Made by a program: the position numbers and the translations under genes. Shown one piece after another: positions 23,182 to 35,100 of a DNA stretch of 64,000 bases. Each line of letters opens with the position of its first letter. Within the stretch, counting starts at the first letter, position 1. The notes beneath the pieces were generated by a model, which ran no database searches, was not told where the DNA came from, and worked only from the letters and a program-made list of their open reading frames with translations. Origin of the DNA: Planoprotostelium fungivorum (Eukaryota > Evosea > Variosea > Cavosteliida > Cavosteliaceae); assembly GCA_003024175.1 (NCBI GenBank), contig MDYQ01000250.1, positions 1 through 64,000 of the forward strand, given 5' to 3'.

Positions 23182-23977
23182 CATTTCGTCTCTTCTCAAA
23201 TACGACTTCGCTTCCGGTTGGCTTCTGATGACCCAGATCAGAGGGTGAAAAGATTGATTTCGAAGCCTCACCTTCTCTCATCTGAATCTTCCTCTTTCCA
23301 GAATCTCGATTCGAATAACTGACCACGAACTCGTTACTCATGATGATCTCTCTGATCTTGTCCCCTCGTTGGGTCTCAAATTCCACGATGAATCTGAGCT
23401 TCAGAGGTGAGTTTCTCGTGTTCTCGTTGATCTTGAGGGAGAATCGGTAACTCGACAGCTCAGAGGACAGCCCTTGCTTTAAACTGCCAACTGATTCTAA
23501 GATGCTTCTTTGTGATATCTCTAATGTCTGTCCGTCTCCATCAACCAGCTCGACCGTGATGGCGCCACTGATGATGTCTTTGGCTTTGAATGGTTCTTTG
23601 AGATCGATGGAGATCGGATTGGGTGATAGGTAGCGATGTTCGTTCTTGTGTGACTTTCTCTGTCTCGATTTGAGAGGTTGACTCATGTAGAACCAAGTGG
23701 TCTCTCCGTCTCCAGGTGAGAGCTGAGGTGTAGAGCTGGCCGAGTCCGACAATGCGATGTTGCTGTCTGAAGGTTGGCCGTTGACGGCATCGTAAGTCAG
23801 CCAATCGTTCGAAGCAGAGAACAGTGGTTGGATGTGCGGCGATAAAGAGACGTCGTCCAGATCGAAGAGTTCTTCCATGAAAGAGCGCGCCAACATGGTT
23901 GGCTGTGGATCACAGTTCAAGCCGGGAAACATTTGTCCGATCACGTTCGTGTAGGCGGCGAGTGGCTGAGAGGGCAT
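23120..23977 (-). CDS. Unknown 285-residue protein
   Basis: I do not recognise this protein. It is one uninterrupted frame from an ATG (MPSQPLAAYTNVIGQMFPGL), unusual here because it has no intron. The N-terminal 100 residues are polar and Ser/Pro-rich. Residues 115-225 look folded and beta-rich (SLKINENTRNSPLKLRFIVE, then IIMSNEFVVSYSNR), followed by a basic patch (DSGKRKIQMREGE) that could be a nuclear signal. An immunoglobulin-like, p53/STAT-style DNA-binding fold is conceivable but unproven. The final 20 or so residues, from about NDVLSSG onward, and the stop are encoded by the right arm of the foldback element, so the native C-terminus was probably altered by that insertion. Confidence 0.6.
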   Translation of the reverse strand: MPSQPLAAYTNVIGQMFPGLNCDPQPTMLARSFMEELFDLDDVSLSPHIQPLFSASNDWLTYDAVNGQPSDSNIALSDSASSTPQLSPGDGETTWFYMSQPLKSRQRKSHKNEHRYLSPNPISIDLKEPFKAKDIISGAITVELVDGDGQTLEISQRSILESVGSLKQGLSSELSSYRFSLKINENTRNSPLKLRFIVEFETQRGDKIREIIMSNEFVVSYSNRDSGKRKIQMREGEASKSIFSPSDLGHQKPTGSEVVFEKRRNDVLSSGVVFKPFKISTQKHG

Positions 23978-24559
23978 TGTGTCTGTCTCTGATAGTTTCT
24001 ATATGAACGCTATGGGGTGTAATGGCATTGTTGCTAGGGCAACGGTTTTCGGAAGCACTTCATTCAAAATCTCATCAGAAAGGTTCTCACATCTGCCCCT
24101 TATTGGTTAAGGTACACTCATTGAGAGCCAATCTCAAATTCAACCAAGGGGAAGAATCTCAGTGTGTTCACAAGAAAGTTGATACACCGTCTGTAGCTTC
24201 TTCTAGTCCCCAGGAGAACAGAGATGAATGATGACAACGTCCTTGTGGAAGTACCAAATTCTCCGTACTCGCATGAACTGCTGCGATCGTTAAGTTGAGA
24301 ACACGTAGAGGAGGAACAGTTGATGTTACCTCGGTTGGACGTCACAGATCTATAGTGTATAACAAAGGCTGGTCGGTTTAGCAATATCGAAGGTCTATGT
24401 CGTGATCCGAAGCTAAAGCATTGTCTATCGTTCCATGCTCGTAGCTATCGAGCGTGAAGAAAAGAAAGATATATATTTATTCATTATTATTCATACTCGG
24501 TTCGCAATTTTCGTTTGAGATGACCGCCACATCATTTCGGAAGATCCATTGTTCATGCG
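23978..24559. promoter_or_regulatory. Divergent intergenic region, no gene seen
   Basis: 582 bases between two divergent starts. Short open frames on both strands (for example minus 24118-24384, 88 codons) show no domain and are likely chance. An AT-rich patch (ATATATATTTATTCATTATTA) lies at 24469-24489, about 70-90 bases upstream of the ankyrin-DHHC start. Confidence 0.45.
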
Positions 24560-27069
24560 ATGAACAAATTAGTCGCTCAAGGTGAGAGACATTGAGAATA
24601 ATGTTGAACTGATCCATCAGACTTTGTTCAGTTCTGTAAATCGGGAGAGTTCTCCCGATTGGAACAGCTCTACGCCAATGAGAAGAGGAACGGAGGTGTA
24701 TCACTGAAGGACGCCCGAGATGCAGAAGGTTTTACAGCCTTACATTGGTGTTGTCTTCAAGATCGAAGGTGAAGGGATCGATTTCAAGAGTCTCGGCATC
24801 TGAGATACATCAGAACGATCATCGACTTTCTTTTCCGGAATGAACTGGTGGTGGATGTGAATGATGGGGCCAACAATACCGGACAGACACCACTCGTGAG
24901 ATCCAATCGAGTCGATCTCCACATTGACTCCTCACCATCAGCATTGGGCTTGCACTCAAGGTCACATTGTTGCTGCTGACATGATCATACATCGCGGAGC
25001 CGATGTCTACAAAGAAGACCTCTTGGGTTACAACGCTGCCACTCACGCCGTCCAAAACGGTACACACACCTCACCCATCCATCTCATTTCGAGCAGGTCA
25101 CACACTCCTCCTCCATTATCTCAAAGACACTGGAATGTCTTTAGAAGGCAGAGATCTAGAAGGCCACTCTCTCTTGCATTGGGTGACCTCCCTCTCACAT
25201 CTCATCTCATGCTGACACCTCTAAGGCAGTCTACAGTGACCACAGAGACCTCTGCTATTATCTGTTGGGCAACGTGAGCTCCTCCTTCCTCTCATCTTTC
25301 GCTGATGTCGAGCAGAGTGCATCTCTAAATGCGAAAGATAAGGCGGGAAACACCCCGTTACACCTCGCTGCCATGTTCAACAAAGCACGTGCGGCGGCTT
25401 TCTTGGTGCAATACCGAGCGGAAGTCAAAGCGTTGAATTCGAACGGAGAGACACCACTTCAGGTGATGATGGACGATGATGGATGATGATCATGCGTTGA
25501 TGACAGACGATAGGTGGCTAGACAATATCCAGAGAGTGAAGAGACCGAGAACTACCTTCAATTGATCGAAACAGAAGGAGTCAACGTGAGTCCACATCAC
25601 ATGGTGCCGATCGATGAGATCTCATCCGCACGACTCATCATCACGACACCAACATCTTCGTAGAGCCTCCACCCTCTCAATTCAAAGAGAAGAAGAATGG
25701 TCTCCACCGCCCTTCCCTTCATCATCTACACTGTCATCTCTTACTCTCTCACCCAATTACCTTTCTGGTACATTATCCCTATATTTTCTGTCCTGGGTTG
25801 GTTGATGTGAGCCTCTACGATGTGAATTGAATTCGTTTGACTCAATATCGATCAGAATGAAATACGGTTACTCTTTCATGTGGTCTACCACGAGATATCC
25901 ATCACCCTGGCCAATGTATTGGGCTTACGCTACCATCTTATTCTGCTTCTGGTTCGGTTATACGAACATCCTGAGTGGTGAGCTTTCTCGTTCTCTTTCT
26001 CTTCATATTACATTCGGTGTCTTCTTTATTTAAAAATGAAACAGCCATGCCTGAATATCGCAACACGTTAATCTTTCTCATGTGTCTCGTCCCAATAAAT
26101 TTGGGACTCATCTACAAGACGTCAACGGAGGACCCTGGAACCGTTTTAAAGAACAAGGCAGTTCACGTCAGTGGACAGAACATCGTCAGACTCATCACAG
26201 AAGAGGGAATGAAGGCCGACCAATTCTGCCCCACTTGTGTGGTGAGTCGTACACTTTCATGACCGCGATGAGGATGAGCGTCATGACGATCGCGATGGCG
26301 ATCACCATGCTGAATGTCTTTAGATCAGGAAACCGATTCGGTCGAAGCACTGTGTCTACTGTGACACTTGTATCGCGAGGTGAAGGAAGGAGATGGATGG
26401 ATGGACTCACGTCATTAGGTTCGATCATCATTGTCCTTGGGTCAACAACTGTGTGGGATGCAACAATCATCCTTATTTCGTACTCCTTCTCGTCTTCTGG
26501 GCGCTCTTATTGTTCTCTTTTTTCATCGTTCTCGTAGTTTGTGAGTCTCATCACATCACGATACACGATCACGATCACAATCATCATCCAGATCGCGATG
26601 ATGATCACCACACGTGATTCTGACTCACGAGCAGACATCTGGTTCTATCTTCAGATCCCCACCTCTCCCTTGTTCCTCCTCTTCAATTTCATATTCAGCG
26701 AGCAGGTGAGAGAACAACATCACGCCCGAGACTGATCAACACGGCAGATCTTTGTCATCTTCTGTCTCATGAACACGGTGGTCCATTTCGGTTGGATCTC
26801 CTTCTTGTTATCTGATCAGGTTCGCCTCATCTTGCAGAACAAGACGTTGAACGAACAGAAGAGGAGAGAACACAAAGAGGTGAGATGAGATCAGATGAGG
26901 ATCCTCTGTCTCTGACATCATCGATCATCGACATCTGATGATGAAACAGTATGAAGAGAAGTTCGATCGCGGGACATCACACAACATCAAAGAATTTTTA
27001 GACTTGTGGAAGAAGACAGGAAGGGACTGGTACCATTCATTCGAGGGAAAGAAGAACGACACCGTTTGA
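24560..27069 (+). CDS. Ankyrin-repeat DHHC palmitoyltransferase (Akr1/HIP14 type)
   Basis: Attaches palmitate to cysteines of membrane proteins at the Golgi. The ATG at 24560 (MNKLVAQ) splices to [20 protein letters not shown]. Ankyrin repeats follow with normal cores: [11 protein letters not shown] near 24735, [20 protein letters not shown] near 24945, EGHSLLHWV near 25160, and [20 protein letters not shown] near 25350. TM helices follow ([11 protein letters not shown] frame not used; [15 protein letters not shown] near 25920; [17 protein letters not shown] near 26070). The catalytic cysteine-rich domain runs from FCPTCV near 26225 and [15 protein letters not shown] near 26330 to [17 protein letters not shown], with DHHC at 26423-26434. 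More TM helices and a polar tail complete about 600 residues. ZDHHC17/13 and yeast Akr1 have this order, though Akr1 uses DHYC. Confidence 0.92.
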
Positions 27070-27159
27070 ATACATCTTTCTCATCGTAAAAGTCTTCTAT
27101 TTACAATTGTGATCGTGTGTGCGATTGTGATGATGTGTGATACGATTTCGTGGGCAGTG

Positions 27160-27902
27160 TCACTGGCTCATGCTCATATCACTCTCGTCCATGGTGAGCT
27201 CCATGGCCAGCTGAAACGATGATGAGAAATCGACGGGGCAGACGTTTCTGTTGGATCTCACATTACGGCTGAGACCATCACCCTGCAATATTGAGTCACC
27301 CGATACGAAGCTTCCATCTTCTCTCCCATCGTCCATATCTACTGAGCCTTCCTCGATCTCTTCTTCCTCTTCTTCCTCCTGCAACTCTTCTACTCCGTCT
27401 TCCTCTCCATCTTCCTCTTCCTCTGATTCAGAAGGGATGTGAAGACATCCTAGAGGTTTAGGAGCCTTCTTTCTTCGTATGGATTCTCTGTATCTCTCAT
27501 GCTCTAACTCCGCCCGAGCCAATGCGGTCTCTTCATCTTCCAAGTGTTGTCCAGATGGTTGAATTGGAATATGAGGATGGACGATGGGCCTGACGGAGAA
27601 ATGAAAAGCTAGCATCAGGTTCGTGATGCGTCGTGATAAACTTTTCTCAGTGGCGCGAAAACAATAATACGGCTGATCATCATTTTCATCGAGAGATGGG
27701 TTTAGGGTTGGCCACCAAAGAATAGACATTTCGTGTATCATCTCTAAATGAATCTTCGGATATTCTTTCATTATTTCGTCGACCTCTGAATCTTCATTGC
27801 CTTCATCTGAATCAAGTACATCCGGACATAATCGAATGAAAGAAGGCCTACGTTGCCACACAGGCCATAGACTAATAAAGAAGCCAATTCACACGTTCTC
27901 AT
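27160..27902 (-). CDS. Acidic protein of unknown function
   Basis: Unrecognised. A likely model starts at 27902 (MRTY), removes an intron beginning GTGAATTGG, and continues EGNEDSEVDEIMKEYPK. A compact, aromatic-rich part follows (MSILWWPTLNPSL near 27720, YYCFRATEKSLSRRITNLML near 27610-27660), then FHFSVRPIVHPHIP. The second half is disordered and strongly acidic (a Glu run near 27345-27420). The end is MELTMDESDMSMSQ. A nuclear or chromatin-associated protein would fit such composition, but that is a guess. It converges with the palmitoyltransferase (90 bases between stops), and its start lies only 38 bases downstream of the NYN gene stop on the same strand. Confidence 0.5.
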
Positions 27903-27939
27903 GCAGTTACTTTATCATTTATCATCCACGTAAGACAAT

Positions 27940-29362
27940 CTAGTGGATGTTCTTTTTGTGACCCTTCTCTTGACAAGTGGGACAGAACAAGTCCTCCTCT
28001 GAATGAGCATGATTGCACCTCTCTGGGCGATTATGGAAGGGGCAGATTTCGTTCAGGCACATCTTAACTTTCCTCAATTTCTTCGGTCCAAAAGTGCGGA
28101 GGTACTCTGCATCATCTCTCGTGTGGATGAAACTGCAGTCGGGGAAGTTTTGACAGTGAATTCTGTACCGACAGGACTATCTTTGTGTGAGCGTGCGACA
28201 CGATGGTGGGTGATGGATGTCACCTGACTCGGAATGCGTTGCTGTCTTCTGTTCCTGCTCACATTGGGGTCGGTCCATTCGTCTTCTACAATGGATGGAG
28301 GTGTCGCTCTTGGAAGGGGAACATTCTCTTCGATCCTATTGTAATGGTTGGATACAGTGAGGGACAAGTCAGCATCACGGTGACCATCGCGATACTCCTT
28401 CCAAGAGAAAACGGCATCGAGTACACCATTGAAACGAGCTCGGGCGTCCAAAACGGCGTCCGCAAGCTGGTCATCTTCGAGAGGGTAATGCATGATGATT
28501 AATTAGGAGATCGCCTGTAAACATCAACACTTGATGGAAGATGTGAAGATGTTACACCTTCGCGACTCTCGTAACGATAAGATGGGACTTGGAGCTCAGA
28601 CATCCAGGCGCAGATGATGCCGTTGTGCTCATTCGAGCGAAGGGGTCGGGGGAAGATGATGGTCCTGTCCACGGGTATCTTTTGAGCGTTGATCTTGAAC
28701 GTCTGCTCGATGAAGCCGACTTGTTGAATGTATTTGTCGAGATAGTGCACCTCAAGGAGGTCATCCTGTTCATGTTTGAATCCTCCGTATCATCATAGAC
28801 ATGCGATCTCACCTCGATGCTTCTGATACCCTCCGAAAGAGAAGACCTCCAGCTCCATACTTCGACTCGGATGCCTTCCTTGATGATCTCCTCCACGGTG
28901 TCTTTGAAATCACCGTCACCACTGACGATGACAAAGACGGTGTTCAATTGGAGGTGGTTTGCCACGACTCTCTCTAAATGACGACCTGCACAGTGACCGA
29001 TCTTGACATCCACTTGCTTCTCTCGATTAGTCCACGAGCTTCTCTTCGACACATCGACCTCAAAGATCTCTCCGATCTTGTCCCAAAGAGCAGGATCTGT
29101 TCAGCATGGTCGGCACGTGTTGAGATGGACGAGATGAAAACTCACTTGGGGGTGGAATGGAGCCCCATAACTTGGCGAATGTGGCACGACGTCCATTGCA
29201 GATGAGTTGGTGCAATTTAGACGGAAAGATCCTCCAGCGAGGGTCTTGTTCTGTCTCCAGACCTGCTGCCCTCGCAGCCACCTTCATTCCTTCGATCCAT
29301 AAGTTGCTGTTGTCCACGAAGATGCGAAGTTCGTCATCCATGCTGTTCTGTGTTGTCCTCAT
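27940..29362 (-). CDS. NYN-domain RNase with CCCH zinc fingers
   Basis: Probably an RNA-cleaving or RNA-binding regulator. It starts at 29362 (MRTTQNSMDDELRI) or the next ATG at 29341. The NYN/PIN-like nuclease fold shows the first acidic motif FVDNSNLWIEG (near 29310), QVDVKIGHCAG (near 28985), VFVIVSGDGDFKDTVEEI (near 28890-28945) and IRVEVWSWRSS. After a linker with arginine- and proline-rich parts come zinc fingers: IHCQNFPDCSFIH (near 28120-28165), then MCLNEICPFHNRPERCNHAH (28000-28065) and FCPTCQEKGHKKNIH at the end. The acidic residues expected for metal binding (D of VDNSN, D of VDV, DGD) are present. LabA/NYN proteins and Regnase-type CCCH nucleases pair similar parts. Introns in the linker are uncertain. 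Confidence 0.75.
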
Positions 29363-29682
29363 GTTGAGCGTGTTGGTTCTTATCGTGTCGGTGATTCTGT
29401 GAGGCAGTGGAGGTTGTCCTCTTAGTTTTGGGCTGGCCCAAATTCGAGTTTTCGGACCAAAACCAAATCAATCCGCGAATTCCATCAGTTGTAAGGTGAT
29501 GCGTTGGTTGGAATGGGTGACAATCTTCGGATCGAGCGTTCGTTCCTCAGTATGCTCGTCTGATGGTGCAGAAGTTGTCGAACGTCATCATGAGGGAACA
29601 GGTGTCACGAAGCAAGGGATAATGGTTCACTTCTTGTCCTCTTTCTGGTCGATTGGTAACGGATCAAGGCTGGCGACAAGAC
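29363..29682. promoter_or_regulatory. Divergent promoter gap (NYN / TBC)
   Basis: 320 bases between two opposing starts. No gene, RNA or clear TATA element seen. Confidence 0.4.
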
Positions 29683-31669
29683 ATGAAGGTTTTTATGTCA
29701 GACGAATCTACAACGATAACGTCGCGGCCTTGTCTGTTTCTCAGGTGCATCATCTCATCGATCATGAATGTGAGACCTTCACCTCCACCGAGAAGTGCCA
29801 GACCTCAAGCGCCTCAATACGATGACTTCGGCTTCCTGATCGGACATCACCTCACACCTACCCTGGGATTCGATATGAACTCGGGTGAGGACGATTACAT
29901 CAGAATGTGGAGGGAATTCATCAATTACGATTGGCCGCTACAGAAAACAGCGACGGTGATACATTCTATGATACATCATATCATCTCCCGATCGCTGAAA
30001 CACGAGGCTCAGCTGGTCAAAATGATCGAATCGGGAGTTCCTCATCAGTTCCGAGGGACAGTGTGGAAGAGATTGGCTAAAATGGGATCTCACAGGAAAC
30101 CGGAACATTATCCAGAGACATACTTTGAGGTATCTTTCGTCTCTCTTTTCAAATAGACGATGACTCACGGAACATGCAGGTTTTGTCAGCAGTGGGTGAT
30201 AAGACAAAGGCATCGCAGCAGATCGAATTGGACCTCACGAGAACATTTCCAAATCACCGAATGTTCCTAGGGGATAATAGTTATCGTTCCCTCTTGAAGC
30301 GAGTCTTGGTGTGAGTTACATTCTATCCTTTCACACGATGCATCTGATGATATCCGTAGAGCTTACAGTCTTCACAACCATGCGGTTGGCTATTGCCAAG
30401 GGATGTCTAACTGTGCCGCAGTCCTCCTCATGTTTTTCCCGGGTGATCGACGACAACTTCATCGACAAGATGATCATCTGACATCACGTCTGCAGATGCA
30501 GAGGATGTCTTCTGGTTGTTCGTCAGTATCATCGATTACAAATTAGACCATCACTTCGAGCCGGGGCTGCGCGGCATGACAGATGATGCTGCCATCTTTG
30601 TCAAATTATTCCAGAAGACCATGCCCAAACTGTACAAACACCTCGAAGTGAGACATTTCATCCTCGTAACAATAAAATCATATTCAAATGACATTTATTG
30701 TTTCGTACTGGAGGGGGGAGTAAAAAAATGCAGGCGGCAGGTATCGAACCGCTGATGTATCTCACGCCGTGGTGGCTTCAGCTCTTCACGAATCTGCCCC
30801 TGTGGTCGGCTACACTCTACCTGTGGGACCTCTACTTCCTCCACGGAACCACGGCTCTCTTCATAGGTGACACCACTCCCTCCATACGTTCTTCGTCATC
30901 ATGAAATCATCGTAAGATTCTCATGATGATTGCGAGATCATCATTGTGATCGTGATGAGATCGTCATTATGATCACATGATGATCGAGAACATCACTAGA
31001 TCAAGATCGTCATCAGATTGACGTCCGGACAGGCAGTCTATCCATACTGTACACCTGTCAGAACCTTCTCCTGCAGGCCGTCGGTATGCAAGAGATCATC
31101 CCCATCCTCTTATCACCTCCCCTGCACTGCATCGAACCCAAATGCCTCGCCGCCGCAGCCGCAGACCTTCACGTCTACAAGCTCGTCAAGCAGTACAGGT
31201 GCTTCAGCCCTTCTTCTCTTTTAGAAGTAACCGATCCAGGGAACAAGAAGCTACGGTTCGTTCAGAGGCACTCACGCGGCTGATGAAGAAGGACGCGCAG
31301 GACATGAAGAGGGGGCGTCCGGCTCTGTTGCCTCCCATCGTCACAAAGTACAAGACGCTTCGGTCTGTCTTCAAGAGAGACAGTGAAGAAGAGAGACAAA
31401 AGTTGGAGAGGAGAGACACGCATGTTGCCCTGGAAGAATTTCTGGAAAAGAGGTGGGCGATCGCAGAGATGATGAATGACGATGGACAGACTGCTTCACC
31501 TGCCAGGGCTTCAGATGAGTCGACCCAGACGAACGACGGACATTGTATAAACAACACGATGAGAAACAGATGGGAAGGATCACTATTGAATGTGATGATG
31601 TGCTCTTCGAAGGGTTTAAGACGAGCGTCACTTTTCAAAGAGCAGTTGAGCTCTCACTGTCCACGATGA
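29683..31669 (+). CDS. TBC-domain Rab GTPase-activating protein
   Basis: Accelerates GTP hydrolysis by Rabs and so switches off membrane traffic. Start is at 29683 (MKVFMSDES) or the ATG at 29695. An N-terminal part (DDFGFLIGHHLTPT near 29825) precedes the TBC domain: MIESGVPHQFRGTVWKRLAK (near 30020-30080), then LDLTRTFPNHRMF carrying the arginine finger (near 30225), VGYCQGMSNCAAVLL carrying the glutamine finger (near 30390), DVFWLFVSII, and AGIEPLMYLTPWWLQLFTN (near 30730-30790). The C-terminal helical tail is charged (SREQEATVRSEALTRL near 31240, KRDSEEERQKLERR near 31375). Both catalytic fingers are intact. The intron before 31015 is GATC/ATCATC-rich. The last 40 residues are less certain. 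Confidence 0.87.
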
Positions 31670-31685
31670 CTTTTACCCTCTTTAT

Positions 31686-32060
31686 TCAACGATCCGTGTA
31701 TGCTATCAGCTTACGGTCAGAACTCCAGAAGATAGCACGGTAGAAATCGAAGACGATCCACTCCTGTCCCTGAGAACTATCGATAGGATTGTAGCCGTCC
31801 ATCTTTGAACCTCTCATTATCTGGCACTTTTCGATTTCAGCTCGTGTGATGGCGGAGAGGGTCATCACCTCCCACTTGTTCTCGAATCTTGTGGCGAGAT
31901 CGAGGCGTAGAATGTTCCAGTACAGGGAAACCGTTGGGTCAAAGCTTTTATGGATTCATTTCATTCGATTGATTCACCTTCGAGCGTTAGATCATCTGTG
32001 ACTTTGATGCATCGCTTCCAGTGTATAGACGAAGTATACAGAATATGTGACGTTCATCCC
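31686..32060 (-). CDS. Possible short hypothetical gene
   Basis: Unrecognised. The minus strand from about 31940 to 31686 is open and protein-like (DPTVSLYWNILRLDLATRF, then EWIVFDFYRAIFWSSDRK, ending LIAYTDR). A possible upstream exon at about 31990-32050 reads SSIHWKRCIKVTDDLTLE, separated by an intron-like GTGAAT...AAAAG stretch, but the phases did not join cleanly. The stop lies 17 bases past the TBC gene stop, in convergent orientation. It may be a small gene or a relic. Confidence 0.3.
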
Positions 32061-32066
32061 ACACGC

Positions 32067-32146
32067 TTCATCATCTTCCATCATCATCTTCCATCATCAT
32101 CTTCCATCATCATTTTCCATCATCATCTTCCATCATCATCTTCCAT
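32067..32146. repeat. 13-bp CATC-rich tandem repeat
   Basis: About six copies of ATCATCATCTTCC with one variant base, a short minisatellite just past the SART3 3' end. Confidence 0.8.
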
Positions 32147-32172
32147 CGTGGTGGCGAACGATAATCGTGACT

Positions 32173-35100
32173 TTATAAGAACTTTCTAAAGTCTTCGTTC
32201 GATTTGTTTCCTTCTCCTTCCTTCTTCTGCGTCGCCGCCGCTGCTGCCAGTCCCAATTTGGGTCTCTGAGTGGCCCCGGCAGCCTTTCCCTTTGGCAGCA
32301 TGAGGGACCTGGGTCTTTGGTTTCTCATCAGGGGCGCGGGCTCGTTCGGATCGGGGGGTGGAACGGCCGTTCCCGCGCTCGAATTTTTGGCGGGAACGGA
32401 ATTGAGATTCTGAGCGCGGGAAGGATCGGACTTTGCGATTCGGATTCGGGATTCGGGATCGCAGAATTCAGGCTGGGTGTCGTTCAATCGAACGGCCTCT
32501 TTCACTCCCTCCTCATTCTGTTCGAAAATCAAATTCCATCTTTCGGCGGGAAATTTGCGCGGGAAAATTTCGGCGGTAAAATCTCACCTCGAAATCGACA
32601 AAGGCGAAGCCCTTCGGCTGCTTCGTCACACGATCAAAGACGACTCTGACGTGCTTGATGTCTCCACAGCCTCCAAACAGCTTCCTCAGGTTGTCTTCGG
32701 TGCATGCAGAGGAAGGATGGACTTGAGAGATAAAGACAGTGTTGGAGTGTTGGCTGTCCCTCTCTGGATGTCTCTCTCGTAAGGTGCTGGTGGGGGCTCT
32801 CGCTTTTGTCACTTTCACCTTCTTTCCTTGAACGAGAGTTTCGTGGAGACCACTGGGAGGGTGAGAAAATGGCGGGAAGATTTTGGCGGGAAATGGATTT
32901 GGGACTCACGTGATGGAGGCTTGTACGCTGGACTCTTGTTCGAATTCGATGTATCCGAAGCCTTTGTTCTGGTACAAATGTTTACCACTGGTCAACTGTA
33001 CACGGTTACACGTCTCTTTGTAAATAAAACAAAATAAATGCTGAAGCTTCACGTCTATCGAATGATAAAAGATAATGATAATTGATCCATCTACAACGAG
33101 ATCTCACCAGCTTATCCTTGTCTCTCATCAACCTCACTTCCTTGATCTCTCCAAAGGGCACAAATAATTGTTCCACCTCCTCTGGTTTCATCGCATGAGG
33201 CAGCCCGGTGATGAATGCAGTCAGCTCGTGAAGCTCCGATTCATTCTGCTTCCTCTTCTTCACTTGTGTCTCTTCTTTCTTCTGCTCTTCTCTCTCTTCG
33301 ATCTTCCTCTTCTTCCTCTCCTTCTCTTCCTTGTTCTTCTTCTCCTTCTTCTCTTTCTTTGCCCTCGCTGCTCCTTCTACCTGTTCATCTGATGAGACAT
33401 TGTGATACACTCGATGTCTTATCATTGTATGTGATGCATGTGATGATGAATGTGATTCTATCATTTCGTGTAGATTCATGTAATAGATGTAGAATGAAAG
33501 TGATTGGACATCATTGTGTAGAATGATATGACAGATATCAAGGTGAGAAATGAGAAAAGAATATGCAGGGTTAGATAATATGGTATAGAATGACGTGAGA
33601 TATGTGAAGATGATGAAATCGATTCCTCTTCACCTTGAGTGCAGAGATGATGTACTGTCGATTCAATTCATCTCTCTTCTTTCCAATCGTCTCCGAGGCA
33701 TTCCTCCAATCTTGCAGAGTTCCCTCCAATCTCTCTCTCACCAACCAGTGATTCCATATCGTTTGTGGATCGTCTCTGACAAATGTGGAGCCCCTCTTCA
33801 GTAGACTCATCAGAGGCTTCGTCTGTTTCGATTGAGCGGGGGTGAGATCACGTGACCTTCACCTCTGCGATGGGGGAGTGGGTCTCGATCTCGATGGCCA
33901 AGAGCCAGGTAGAAGCGACGCCTCCTTCTTTTGTCAAGAGCTCCTCGTAGATCTTCCGGCTCTTCTCTGCGTCTTTCACGTGGTACGCTTCGAATCTGGC
34001 GGGAAAATCAGGCGGGAAAAATAGGCGGGAAAAAATGGGCGGGAAAATGGTGAGATATCTCACCGAGTCATGTACTTCATGAGAGAGGCGGGCTCGTTAC
34101 TCTGGGGGTAGAAAGAAGTGAGTGTGGTGATGGCATCGTTGTAGACGGTCCTCATTCTCTCGATGACCTCTGCAGACGTGGAGCTCGTGAGGTCTTCTCC
34201 TCTCGGTAATTTTCTCCTGAGGTAATCGATGTATGCGCTGAAGTAGGCACTCCACTCGGTGTCACCAGAGAGGGAGACGCTCTGATAGATCTTGTTGTAT
34301 GTGTCCTCGATCTCTTGTTCCTTCTTGAATTCCTCCAGTGATCTGTCATTGTGACGTTAGATTGAGTGTACAGAGAATGGCATGAGAATCAGAATGGTGC
34401 AATCAATTAATAGGAGATGATAGAAGATGAAATGAAATAGAAGAAGACAAAGTAAGATGAGATGAAATAAAGAGGACTTCACACCTGAAATAAGAGGCGA
34501 CGATGACACCAGACCAGGGGCAGCTCCTCATGGCCCTTCTATGCAGGGTGAGAACCACATCCTCCACCGATAACGAGCGAATGACAAGATCGATGTATCG
34601 AATCCACAAGTCTGCATAAGTGGGATAGATGATCAAGGCCCTCTCGAAGAGAGAAGTGATCAGTTGTATGTCTTGGAACAAGTACTTCTCAGCCCTGAAA
34701 TTATGAGACGATGAACGATGCATTATGATTCATATCACATTCGATCTCAAAGTGAGTGGTTATTTCGGCTTGTTATGTGTAGATAGAGACTCACCAGTCG
34801 AGATATTGCAGCCACTCACTGACTTTCGCATATTCTACGTCTTCTTGTTCTTCTTCCGTATCAGCGATGAGACTCTCGTGACTCTGCATTTGTTTCCACC
34901 TCTCGGTCGCCTTATCTTTATCTTTCTGATCACCCTTGACTTCCTGACACGAATCATCTACAGAGTTGTAGAAGAACGTCGAGCTCTACCACTCACCTTC
35001 TCGTTGTTTTGTGACAACCAAGCCGAAAATTCATCACAAAGTTGGGCATGGTGAGAAGAAGGAATGAGCAGCTGGCTTCTGTACAGAGACGTGACCTGCG

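Noticed and set aside
24118-24384. 88-codon minus frame upstream of the palmitoyltransferase
   Set aside because: No recognisable motif or splice support; treated as chance.
30731-30770. B-box-like GGTATCGAACC resembling a tRNA 3' half
   Set aside because: It codes AGIEPLMYL of the TBC domain, and no A box or acceptor stem is present.
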